Origin: an uncultured Methanobrevibacter sp.
Lineage (GTDB): Archaea; Methanobacteriota; Methanobacteria; Methanobacteriales; Methanobacteriaceae
Direction: 5' to 3'
Assembly: GCA_902783085.1 (NCBI GenBank)
Contig: CACZPT010000190.1
Coordinates: forward strand, 1-5,575
Length of the DNA stretch: 5,575 bases
This document shows positions 1 to 5,519 of this stretch, piece after piece. How positions within the stretch are numbered: the first letter of the stretch is position 1; every line of letters begins with the position of its first letter. The notes beneath the pieces are model-generated. The model ran no database searches and was not told the origin of the DNA. It was given only the letters and a program-made list of their open reading frames with translations. Both the position numbers and the translations under genes were made by a program.

Positions 1-210
1 ATTGCCTCTCAAGGAAGAAGGAACCAGTTTGTAATTGATGTTGTCAATACCGCGAAAAATGAATTTTGATCTAATATCTTCACAAAAGTCTGTTTTTCCT
101 TGGATAATATGGGATAACTCATCAAAACTTGTGATTTTTGTTTTTTCTATGTATTTATGGGACATGATTATTATATTATGTTTTCTTAAATTATTAATTT
201 TTTCCTTCAT
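1..210 (-). CDS. FRG-domain protein, N-terminal part, cut by the window edge
   Basis: The minus strand is open from ATG at 210 to the window edge (70 codons, no stop). The signature is FIFRG (residues 50-54), followed by a Y-x-L-x-P-S-x-x-R pattern at about 60-68. Together with an upstream T-S-F-D-E-L segment this is the usual layout of the FRG domain (PF08867), in which a short helix precedes the F-R-G strand. The biochemical role of FRG domains is not settled; they often occur in accessory and defence neighbourhoods (family knowledge). An in-frame TGA at 216-214 limits the start to ATG 210 or the internal ATG 165. Neither has a good ribosome-binding site; 165 gives a more family-like N-terminus, while 210 lies only 8 nt after the stop of the preceding fragment, as expected in an operon. 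The rest of the protein lies outside the window. The family call is from motif reading, not a search. Confidence 0.72.
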   Translation of the reverse strand, partial: MKEKINNLRKHNIIIMSHKYIEKTKITSFDELSHIIQGKTDFCEDIRSKFIFRGIDNINYKLVPSSLRGN

Positions 211-218
211 TTCTCAAA

Positions 219-398
219 TCATTCATCAAAATATCTGCTTTTGATACTCTGATTCAATTTATCTAAATAGGTAGTGGTCAACACTTTAATCAGAATGTCA
301 GATGATTCGTTTTTCTTAAAATAAACCTTTTCAAACTTCACTGTCTGCCAGACATCATCAAACAGTCTTTTCAAGGTCTTGAATTTTACATATGATAA
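219..398 (-). pseudogene. C-terminal remnant of an interrupted gene (X)
   Basis: This minus-strand frame has 59 codons and a TGA at 221-219, and is closed upstream by TGA at 401-399 with no ATG start. It reads like real protein: charged and aromatic residues alternate, with the stretch RLFDDVW then KFEKVYFKKNESSDILIKV and a C-terminal end SRYFDE. Codons such as GTC, TGG, CAG and ACC stand out from the AT-rich background. It ends 8 nt before the FRG start at 210, which suggests an old operon. Its central stretch resembles the fragment at 3848-3735 (9 of 19 residues identical). Joining the frame that starts at 3732 to this one across the two 39-bp repeats gives 269 nt, one nucleotide short of a 90-codon frame. 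X is therefore probably a gene of about 90 residues that was split by the cassette and has since suffered a frameshift. I do not recognise the family. Confidence 0.55.
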
Positions 399-414
399 TC
401 AGATTATTCAAATT

Positions 415-453
415 GGTTTCGGATATTTCCTTTAGAAATATTCATTTCAAACA
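415..453. repeat. 39-bp direct repeat, left copy (putative recombination site)
   Basis: This 39-bp sequence is identical base for base to 3660-3698 and in the same orientation; the flanks differ immediately on both sides. It contains the arms GGATATTTC (421-429) and GAAATATTC (435-443) around a 5-nt centre CTTTA: nine pairs, one of them G-T. Arms of this size around a 5-8 nt centre are typical of tyrosine-recombinase core sites, including dif-like sites. Read on the minus strand it is bounded by GTTTGAAA and CCGAAAC, which also resembles the ends of a CRISPR repeat. The two copies enclose the restriction-modification and coiled-coil genes. The repeat is directly visible; its function is inferred. 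Confidence 0.85.
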
Positions 454-519
454 TTATTTTTTTTATCTTTTTTTAGATCCTTTTTTATAAATACATTTTT
501 AATATAATATTAATAAATA
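454..519 (+). other. T-tract-rich gap inside the left end of the cassette
   Basis: After the left repeat, the plus strand carries runs of 8, 7 and 6 T, then an AT-only stretch. Oligo-T runs are the usual archaeal intrinsic termination signal, so this could stop plus-strand transcription entering the cassette, helped by the hairpin in the repeat. It could equally be AT-rich promoter background for the gene at 560. I see no gene in it. Confidence 0.3.
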
Positions 520-552
520 TTTATATCAATGTGAATACAGATTAGAGGGAGG
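520..552 (+). promoter_or_regulatory. TATA-like box and strong ribosome-binding site for the coiled-coil gene
   Basis: TTTATAT at 520-526 matches the archaeal TATA box and would place the transcript start near 548-552. GGGAGG at 547-552, 7 nt before the ATG at 560, is a near-perfect match to the archaeal anti-Shine-Dalgarno sequence and fixes the start. The two elements lie close together, so either the leader is very short or a TATA-like stretch further upstream (490-515) is the one used. The ribosome-binding site is convincing; the TATA assignment is tentative. Confidence 0.5.
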
Positions 553-559
553 ATATAAA

Positions 560-949
560 ATGGAAAATGGTACTATAATTGTGATACTTGGTGTAATCCT
601 TACTTTAACAATAATATGTGCAATAGTAGGATTGCCATTAATATTATATGGAGCATATTTATTAAATAAAAGAGTATCTAATCCAACAGACAAAATACAA
701 AAACAAATAAAAGATAAACAAAGGGAATTAGATAAAATAGATGATAAATTATCTAAAATGGAATCAGATAAAAAAACAGAACTAGAAGAATTAGAAAAAA
801 AGAAAAAAGAAGAACTTGATAAATTAGAAAAAGAAAAAATACATAAAATCGATGAAGATTTAAAAGATAAGAAAAATGAACTAGACAATATTAAATTAAT
901 TCACGATATAAATCAAATAACAATTTCATACGCTCATCATCATCTTTAA
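560..949 (+). CDS. Small membrane-anchored coiled-coil protein
   Basis: The 129-residue product starts with one long hydrophobic helix (about residues 5-34, rich in I, L and V with small residues). A basic turn (LNKR) and a short linker follow, then a highly charged K/E/D helix from about 43 to 112 with heptad-like L/I spacing, which predicts a coiled coil. The basic residues after the membrane helix suggest that the coil faces the cytoplasm. There is no enzymatic motif and I do not recognise a family. The start is supported by GGGAGG 7 nt upstream. It is the only plus-strand gene here and converges on the restriction-modification gene, overlapping its 3' end by 59 bp. Residues 111-129 are thus read antisense to that gene and break the heptad pattern, so the original C-terminus may have been lost when the two genes were joined. 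It could be a cassette passenger, a membrane partner, or a truncated larger protein. Function unknown. Confidence 0.75.
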   Translation: MENGTIIVILGVILTLTIICAIVGLPLILYGAYLLNKRVSNPTDKIQKQIKDKQRELDKIDDKLSKMESDKKTELEELEKKKKEELDKLEKEKIHKIDEDLKDKKNELDNIKLIHDINQITISYAHHHL

Positions 950-3584
950 ATTTATTTTTATGATATGCTTTATCAACTAGATTATCTAATTTTTCATGTG
1001 CTTTTCTTAAATCATAAGGCATTAGTAATGGAGTATATAATTGAGCTAAAGATGAATCATAACTCTCACGAATTTTTAATATTTCCTCAGCACAGTTACC
1101 AATAGCTTCACATAATTCTTTCGGAACATTAGTAGGGAATGGAAAATTATTATAAACAATAGATGATGAATACCTATAATCTTCTTTTAGTCTCCCTGCA
1201 ATAAATTTAACCCAAGTCATATGCATCTTTGATGTTAAAACACCTAATAGGAATTTATCATCAGAATTAACAACACCACATGTATTATTAGCAATAACAT
1301 TTTTATCTACAATCGTCATTGGAATATATTCTCTATTTGCACTGGTAGTTAATGGAATTAAAATATAATTATTTGATGGCTGACTAACAACTCCAAATCT
1401 TGTTGGTATTTTACTTAATTCCCTAGTAGCTTTTCGTTTACTTTCACTTCTTAAAATTTTAATGTTTTCTACTCTTTTAAGTATTAATGGGCATTTTTGT
1501 AGTTCAGCAGGATTGTAATGGTCTAACCATATACAATATTTTTCACCATCGTTTAAAAAATCTCTAGCCATTATATATTTGCGGATATACTTTTTTGCTT
1601 GAGGTTCTCTAGATATTATTTCATCTTTTTCTTCTTTTGTTAATATAAAGTTCCCACCATCAATAGGCATATTACCGAAAAACATGTGAGGGACATCTGA
1701 TAATGGTAAATTTCTTCTTTTAATATATACATCTTCAGAATCATTTAAATAATTATTAATATGTTCTACTGTATATTCTTCATATTTTTGGCTGTTAATT
1801 TTTGGATATTTGAATAATTTTTTAACAGGTCTGTCATGAGTACTGAATCCGATTATTATTACATATACCGCTGCTTTATCTTTAGATTCATTACTCCATT
1901 TAAATGTTGTATGTGCAAAATTCACTACAATATTATATCGTTCATGTAATTGCTCCCATAGTATTGGGGATTGTTCTCCTTGACATATGCTGTTAGTGGA
2001 TACAAAACAAACTTCAATATTTGTATCTTGAATATATTCTGTAGCTTTTTTATACCATGCACAAACATAATCTAAGCTACCTACTTTTTTAAATCCTTTA
2101 AACACTTGTTTTAAATCTTCTTTTTGTTTAGTAGATTGTAATCTTGAACCTACGAATGGAGGATTGCCTAAAATATAAACATTATCTGTTGGAGGTAATA
2201 TTTCTTTCCAATCTAAATCTAAAGCATTATCTATACGAATGTTTACTGAATCTTTTAATGGGAGGTTGTCTTTGTGGATTTTTAGTGATTCAAATTGGAT
2301 ATCCATTTGGTGCTGTGTAAACCACATAGCTACTTGGGCAACTCTTGCAGGGAACTCTTCTATTTCAATTCCATAGAAATTGTCTATTTTTACTTTAGTT
2401 AAATCACTTGCATTGAAGTGTAGTTGGCTGTCATCTTCATCTAATAATATTTTTAATATTTTATATTCTAGTTCCCTTAATTGTCGGTAAGTGATTATTA
2501 AAAAATTTCCACACCCGCACGCAGGGTCTAAAAATTTTAAATTCCCTATTCTTTCATGTAATAATTTTAATTTATTTTTATTATTTTTTGATGTGTAAAA
2601 TTCTTCCCACAGGTCATTTAAAAATAAAGTATTGATTACTTTGTTAATATTATCTTCGCTAGTGTAATGTGCTCCAAGATATCTTCGTACTTCTGGGTCT
2701 ACTACATTTTGGAATAAGCTTCCGAATATAGAAGGATTGATTTCCGACCAATCAAAATTACATGCTCTTATTAATTTTTCTACCGTGCTTTTATTGAATA
2801 TTGGTGGTACTATTGGTTCTTTGAATAGTGCTCCATTCACGTATGGAAAATCTGCAAATTCATCGAGTAAATCATTTTGTCGATTCTCTGGTTTTTGGTC
2901 AAGTATTCTAAAAAGGAATTGGATATCTTCACCTACATGGCGGGGGTCTTCTGGTTTTTTTATTAGATTTTTGAATTGATTTGGTTTGAATATGTTTGTA
3001 TCTTCAGCATATAAACAAAATAAGAGTCTTACCATAAATAATTCTAGATGATGTTCGTTGTAATTTTTAGCAAGTAAATCTTCATGAATATCAGCGAGAA
3101 GTCTTGAAGCTTTTAGGTTTAATTGTAGTTGTGGTAATTCATCAGTATTTTCAATATATATAAAGTTAAATAAATGTATTTTTGAGGGTAACTGATTAAT
3201 ATGTATTTCTGTTTCTTCTTTAGTGATTAAATTAGTTAATCTAATTCTTTGAAAATCAGATACAATTATGTATTCAGGTATTTCATTTTTAGGTAGTTGG
3301 TCTAAATATTCAAGTGCTTGAGAATATGCTGCATTAAGGTCTTTTCCTAATGATTTGTGCTCTATTAATAGTTTTCCTTTCCAAAATACATCAATAAAAC
3401 CTTGACTACCATCAAATTTTTTCACGGCTTCTTCGAATACAACTACTTCATGTATATTTACTCCGAATATATGAAAAAAATCTCTCCAGTACATTTGAGA
3501 TTGTCCTTTTTCGTATGTATCGGAATGATGCACTTCCACAAATTCTTCGGCTCGTTCATGCATAGTTAAATTAGATAATACCAT
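891..3584 (-). CDS. MmeI-like type IIG (IIL) restriction-modification enzyme
   Basis: This 897-residue single-chain enzyme probably cleaves DNA and methylates adenine at the same target. MmeI, the family model, is 919 residues, so this one is essentially full length. The domains in order are: an N-terminal PD-(D/E)xK nuclease (about 1-150) with D65, E75 and K77 in FIDVFWKGKLLIEHK, the same D-x9-E-x-K spacing as MmeI; a helical spacer (about 155-300); a gamma-class N6-adenine methylase (about 300-600) with GAHYTS at 304-309, SAM-binding LDPACGCGNFL at 352-362, YGIEIEEFPA at 404-413 and catalytic NPPF at 474-477; a target-recognition domain (about 630-810) opening with GNMPIDGG; and a C-terminal helical region. 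MmeI relatives need no separate subunit and protect DNA by methylating one strand. The first ATG was kept: AGGTTG at 3594-3589 is a weak ribosome-binding site, and M8 has none. The frame is intact and lies wholly between the two 39-bp repeats. The target sequence cannot be read from the protein. Confidence 0.9.
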   Translation of the reverse strand: MVLSNLTMHERAEEFVEVHHSDTYEKGQSQMYWRDFFHIFGVNIHEVVVFEEAVKKFDGSQGFIDVFWKGKLLIEHKSLGKDLNAAYSQALEYLDQLPKNEIPEYIIVSDFQRIRLTNLITKEETEIHINQLPSKIHLFNFIYIENTDELPQLQLNLKASRLLADIHEDLLAKNYNEHHLELFMVRLLFCLYAEDTNIFKPNQFKNLIKKPEDPRHVGEDIQFLFRILDQKPENRQNDLLDEFADFPYVNGALFKEPIVPPIFNKSTVEKLIRACNFDWSEINPSIFGSLFQNVVDPEVRRYLGAHYTSEDNINKVINTLFLNDLWEEFYTSKNNKNKLKLLHERIGNLKFLDPACGCGNFLIITYRQLRELEYKILKILLDEDDSQLHFNASDLTKVKIDNFYGIEIEEFPARVAQVAMWFTQHQMDIQFESLKIHKDNLPLKDSVNIRIDNALDLDWKEILPPTDNVYILGNPPFVGSRLQSTKQKEDLKQVFKGFKKVGSLDYVCAWYKKATEYIQDTNIEVCFVSTNSICQGEQSPILWEQLHERYNIVVNFAHTTFKWSNESKDKAAVYVIIIGFSTHDRPVKKLFKYPKINSQKYEEYTVEHINNYLNDSEDVYIKRRNLPLSDVPHMFFGNMPIDGGNFILTKEEKDEIISREPQAKKYIRKYIMARDFLNDGEKYCIWLDHYNPAELQKCPLILKRVENIKILRSESKRKATRELSKIPTRFGVVSQPSNNYILIPLTTSANREYIPMTIVDKNVIANNTCGVVNSDDKFLLGVLTSKMHMTWVKFIAGRLKEDYRYSSSIVYNNFPFPTNVPKELCEAIGNCAEEILKIRESYDSSLAQLYTPLLMPYDLRKAHEKLDNLVDKAYHKNKFKDDDERMKLLFDLYRELI

Positions 3585-3659
3585 ACTACAACCTATTATT
3601 TTAATTAATTAATCTATTGTTAATTATGTTAATTATTGATTAAATAGTTTCGTAATATA
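3585..3659 (-). promoter_or_regulatory. AT-rich promoter region of the restriction-modification gene
   Basis: These 75 bases separate the start of the enzyme from the right 39-bp repeat. They are almost pure A/T, with a self-complementary TTAATTAATTAA stretch around 3600-3612 and several TTAAT/ATTAA elements that could serve as TATA box or as a dyad for a repressor. No single box stands out. AGGTTG at 3594-3589 is the only plausible ribosome-binding site. At 3647-3657 a partial echo of the repeat start (GTTTCGTAATA against GTTTCGGATAT) lies next to the repeat itself. Confidence 0.35.
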
Positions 3660-3732
3660 GGTTTCGGATATTTCCTTTAGAAATATTCATTTCAAACAGT
3701 ATCAAATTTTCCTTTAAATAGCTATTTAACAT
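3640..3732 (-). pseudogene. N-terminal part of interrupted gene X, running into the right repeat
   Basis: A minus-strand frame begins at ATG 3732, two bases after the stop of the preceding fragment. It reads MLNSYLKENLILFE, crosses the 39-bp repeat as MNISKGNIRN, then stops after six more codons (TAA at 3642-3640). The repeat lies in the same frame. If the cassette between the repeats is removed, this reading enters the sequence left of the other copy, adds three residues, and meets a stop at 406-404, one frame away from the C-terminal fragment at 398-219. That suggests the 5' half of a gene broken by insertion and then by a small indel. At 30 codons in AT-rich DNA, a chance open frame is possible. 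The family is not recognised. Confidence 0.4.
3660..3698. repeat. 39-bp direct repeat, right copy (putative recombination site)
   Basis: Identical to 415-453 over all 39 bases, with arms at 3666-3674 and 3680-3688 around the centre CTTTA. It lies 195 bp beyond the cas1 stop. The distance between copies is 3245 bp. Perfect identity contrasts with the decay of the neighbouring coding fragments, so either the duplication is recent or the site is maintained. Confidence 0.85.
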
Positions 3733-3734
3733 TT

Positions 3735-3848
3735 TTATATTTCTTCTTTATAAAACTTTATGAGTACATCATTTTCGCACCTGTATTTTAGGTAGGTTTC
3801 CTCAAATTTATTGATTTTAATATTAACATTAATGGTTATTTTTATCGA
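3735..3848 (-). pseudogene. C-terminal remnant of a gene related to X (X')
   Basis: This minus-strand frame has 37 codons, is closed upstream by TAA at 3851-3849, has no ATG, and ends with TAA at 3737-3735. Its core KFEETYLKYRCENDVLIKF aligns without gaps to KFEKVYFKKNESSDILIKV of the fragment at 398-219: K, F, E, Y, K, D, L, I and K are identical and two more positions are V/I or L/F exchanges. It therefore looks like the tail of a second copy of the same gene, placed in tandem before X. A short open piece in another frame (about 3877-3836) may be more of the same decayed gene. The gap from the cas1 stop is 44 nt. Family and function are unknown. Confidence 0.45.
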
Positions 3849-3873
3849 TTATGAGGACATGAATTTTCAGGTC

Positions 3874-3890
3874 AAAAACAGTTTAGTTTT
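3874..3890 (-). terminator. Possible weak terminator after cas1
   Basis: Immediately after the cas1 stop the minus strand reads AAAAC, a 6-nt loop, then GTTTTT: a 5-bp A/T-rich stem ending in five T. Archaea terminate at oligo-T runs, so this may reduce read-through from cas1 into the remnants. The stem is weak and could be chance. Confidence 0.25.
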
Positions 3891-3892
3891 CC

Positions 3893-4888
3893 TCACCACC
3901 TCAAGTAAAATCCATTGAATTTTTCATTGTTCAACAAGACATTAACAATGTCTTTGCTTTGTTTTTCAATCAAATCTGAATAACTCATGGTTTCATTATT
4001 ATATGTGATTGTTGAGTGGATTTTTCCCAATATTTTTTCTACAATTAATTTTCTTGCTTCTAATCTTATTGTATTATTTCGTTTATCTAAATCTTCAACT
4101 GTAACTTGTTTTTTATTAATTAATCCGATGACTGTTTTATCTACTATTTGCTGTCTGAATGGTTCTATCAAATCAAATGTCAGGCTTTTACGATTATACA
4201 TGTCAAAATGTAGAAAACCGCAATATGGATCAAGGCCATTTACCAGTATGCTTTTTGTTATTTCACTTGCAAGAATTGCATAGCCGTAATTTAGCATGGA
4301 ATTTAGCAGGTCGGTTGGTCTTTTTGTTCGATATTCAAATTTTATTTCTTTTGGAATGAAATATTTAACTCCTGACCAGTATTCACTGGATGCTTTTCCT
4401 TCCAGTCCCATTATTTTCATTCTTATATCTGGATTATTTCCTCTTAAATTCAAATCGGAAAGCTGTTTTGTGATTTCATCGATTTTTTGTCTGTGGTTAA
4501 ACACTCTTTTCAGTTGTTTATTTTTATTTAGTGTTGTTAATGTTGCTTTTTGATTTTTCATTTTAGATAAAATCAGTTCTTTTGAAATTTTAAGTCCTGA
4601 TTTATTTTCATTTAATTTATATTGTTCTTTTTTAAGATGTATATTCTGCCAATTTGGAGATTCTAATGTGTATGTTAGTTGTCCTCTTGTATTAATGGAT
4701 ATCAGTTTTATGTTTTTTTCTGCCATTAGGTTTAGTGCATCAAAGGTTATATGTCCTTTTCCAACTATGGTTATGTCATTTATTGCATCTGCTTTTATTG
4801 AATCTATTATTTCATTTTTTTCTTGTATAACAATCTGATTATCCTTTTTGTGAATGGATTTGTTATATCCGTCAATTACTATTTTCAT
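3893..4888 (-). CDS. cas1: CRISPR-associated endonuclease/integrase Cas1
   Basis: Cas1 is the catalytic subunit of the Cas1-Cas2 complex that inserts new spacers into CRISPR arrays. This 331-residue protein has the usual length and two-domain form: a beta-rich N-terminal part (1-80, with VGKGHITFDALNLMAEK at 42-58) and an alpha-helical catalytic part. The metal-binding residues are visible: E163 in LEGKASSEYW, H227 in CGFLHFD, and D239/E242 in LTFDLIEPFR, with the H-x11-D-x2-E spacing common in the family. R155 and the RPTDLLNSMLNYGYA helix (190-204) are also typical. I chose ATG 4888 rather than the upstream ATG 4936, because GGGTG at 4900-4896 lies 7 nt before it, it begins one base after the cas2 stop, and MKIVIDGYNK is a normal Cas1 N-terminus. 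It forms an operon with cas2 in the order cas2-cas1. No cas4, effector genes or array are in the window, so the subtype cannot be assigned. Confidence 0.95.
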   Translation of the reverse strand: MKIVIDGYNKSIHKKDNQIVIQEKNEIIDSIKADAINDITIVGKGHITFDALNLMAEKNIKLISINTRGQLTYTLESPNWQNIHLKKEQYKLNENKSGLKISKELILSKMKNQKATLTTLNKNKQLKRVFNHRQKIDEITKQLSDLNLRGNNPDIRMKIMGLEGKASSEYWSGVKYFIPKEIKFEYRTKRPTDLLNSMLNYGYAILASEITKSILVNGLDPYCGFLHFDMYNRKSLTFDLIEPFRQQIVDKTVIGLINKKQVTVEDLDKRNNTIRLEARKLIVEKILGKIHSTITYNNETMSYSDLIEKQSKDIVNVLLNNEKFNGFYLRW

Positions 4889-4889
4889 T

Positions 4890-5165
4890 TTAATACACCC
4901 TATATAATTCGTTTTTGAATTTGATTTTTCGCCCACAGTATTCTTTTTTAGAATAGCAATTCTGACAGATGGGAATTATTAAAAAGCTATCTTTGCCTTT
5001 TATAATTTCTGCAATATTTTTCATCATTATTTCCATTTCTTTATTTTCCAATTCTCCCACATATAATGAAGATTGAATCTTTCTAAGTCCATAATGCTGA
5101 AGTATATTTTCAATTTTTTCTCTGTTTGTCTTAAATTTGCAATCAAAACTAGCTATCATATACAT
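4890..5165 (-). CDS. cas2: CRISPR-associated protein Cas2
   Basis: Cas2 is the small dimeric partner that bridges two Cas1 dimers during spacer integration. The 91 residues fit the family: first strand MYMIASFD with the conserved aspartate D8, a helix with R15 and E16-K17, the strand QSSLYVGEL (31-39), a second helix, and a final strand FLIIPIC. The C-terminus carries C67-x2-C70-x6-C77, a cysteine cluster seen in a subset of Cas2 proteins that may bind metal. Start M1 (5165) gives the expected beginning; M3 at 5159 is an alternative. There is no clear ribosome-binding site, and the start lies 14 nt after the stop of an upstream coding fragment, suggesting translation from a longer mRNA. The stop (TAA 4892-4890) is one base from the cas1 ATG, so the two are translationally linked. 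The frame is intact. Confidence 0.93.
   Translation of the reverse strand: MYMIASFDCKFKTNREKIENILQHYGLRKIQSSLYVGELENKEMEIMMKNIAEIIKGKDSFLIIPICQNCYSKKEYCGRKIKFKNELYRVY
4896..4900 (-). promoter_or_regulatory. Ribosome-binding site that fixes the cas1 start
   Basis: GGGTG on the minus strand, inside the last codons of cas2 and 7 nt before ATG 4888, complements the CACC core of the archaeal 16S rRNA 3' end. It decides between ATG 4888 and the upstream in-frame ATG at 4936, which lies inside cas2. Confidence 0.6.
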
Positions 5166-5179
5166 GAATTAAATTATAA

Positions 5180-5519
5180 TTAAAGTTGTTTTAATATTCT
5201 TTTAAGACTTAATAGTTCTCTTTTAATAGATGGGATGCATTTATTTCTAATGTATTCATTTAAGTATTTGTAAAGTCTTAAATGATAATTTAAATTTTTC
5301 CTTTTAAAATTATGAAGGCTCTTTATGAAAATTAGTTTGTTTTGTATATAAATTAGTTTTTTTTTGGAAATCTAATGTCTGTTAGAAAAGAAATATTAAA
5401 AACTCCGATTCAACATATTCTAATAAGAAAGAACTTTTACTTACTCTCTTTCGGATAACATTTTTCAAATAAAATTTGGTCATTTTACTTAATAGGGTGC
5501 TAGATTTTTGAGTTGTAAA
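5180..5519 (-). pseudogene. Decayed gene upstream of cas2
   Basis: Two consecutive open stretches in different frames on the minus strand look like one broken gene. The first (5519-5382, 45 codons and stop, with an ATG at 5483 giving MTKFYLKNVIRKRVSKSSF) ends at TAA 5384-5382. The second (5371-5180, 63 codons, no ATG) starts just after TAG 5374-5372. It reads as a basic, leucine-rich helical tail, with pieces such as NFKRKNLNYHLRLYKYLNEY and IKRELLSLKRILKQL, and stops 14 nt before cas2. One frameshift between 5372 and 5384 would join them. Another open piece in a third frame precedes them towards the window edge (about 5557-5505). The location suggests an old operon member ahead of cas2-cas1, where cas4 or an effector gene might be expected, but I see no Cas4 cysteine cluster and recognise no family. 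In AT-rich DNA some of this openness may be chance. Confidence 0.4.

Noticed and set aside
35..244. Plus-strand hydrophobic open frame at the left end
   Set aside because: It is antisense to the FRG-domain start and the end of the X remnant, which have coherent protein content on the minus strand.
342..354. 13-bp palindrome TGTCTGCCAGACA as a possible operator
   Set aside because: It lies within the coding-like X fragment (the DDVWQT codons) and has no promoter next to it; a chance palindrome is more likely.
526..888. Open frame on the minus strand opposite the coiled-coil gene, rich in S, F and L
   Set aside because: It is the antisense of the K/E/D-rich coiled coil; the low-complexity S/F run is what such codons give when reversed, and the plus-strand gene has the strong ribosome-binding site.
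2737..2979. Plus-strand open frame inside the restriction-modification gene
   Set aside because: Antisense shadow of a clearly conserved protein, without its own start signal.
3987..4553. Three overlapping plus-strand frames opposite cas1
   Set aside because: All lie antisense to conserved cas1 sequence, and none has a ribosome-binding site or recognisable content.
4889..4936. Upstream ATG at 4936 extending Cas1 by 16 residues
   Set aside because: The extension lies inside cas2, lacks a ribosome-binding site and does not resemble a Cas1 N-terminus; ATG 4888 has GGGTG at the right distance.
5328..5359. Short repeat AAATTAGTTT, twice, about 22 nt apart
   Set aside because: Too short and A/T-rich to be meaningful; no further copies, so not a CRISPR array.
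5449..5457. TTTCGGATA, matching the first part of the 39-bp repeat, as a third copy
   Set aside because: Only nine bases match and the dyad is absent; the rest diverges at once.
5375..5458. Plus-strand 27-codon frame beginning MSVRKEIL
   Set aside because: No ribosome-binding site, very short, and opposite a longer coding-like minus-strand stretch.
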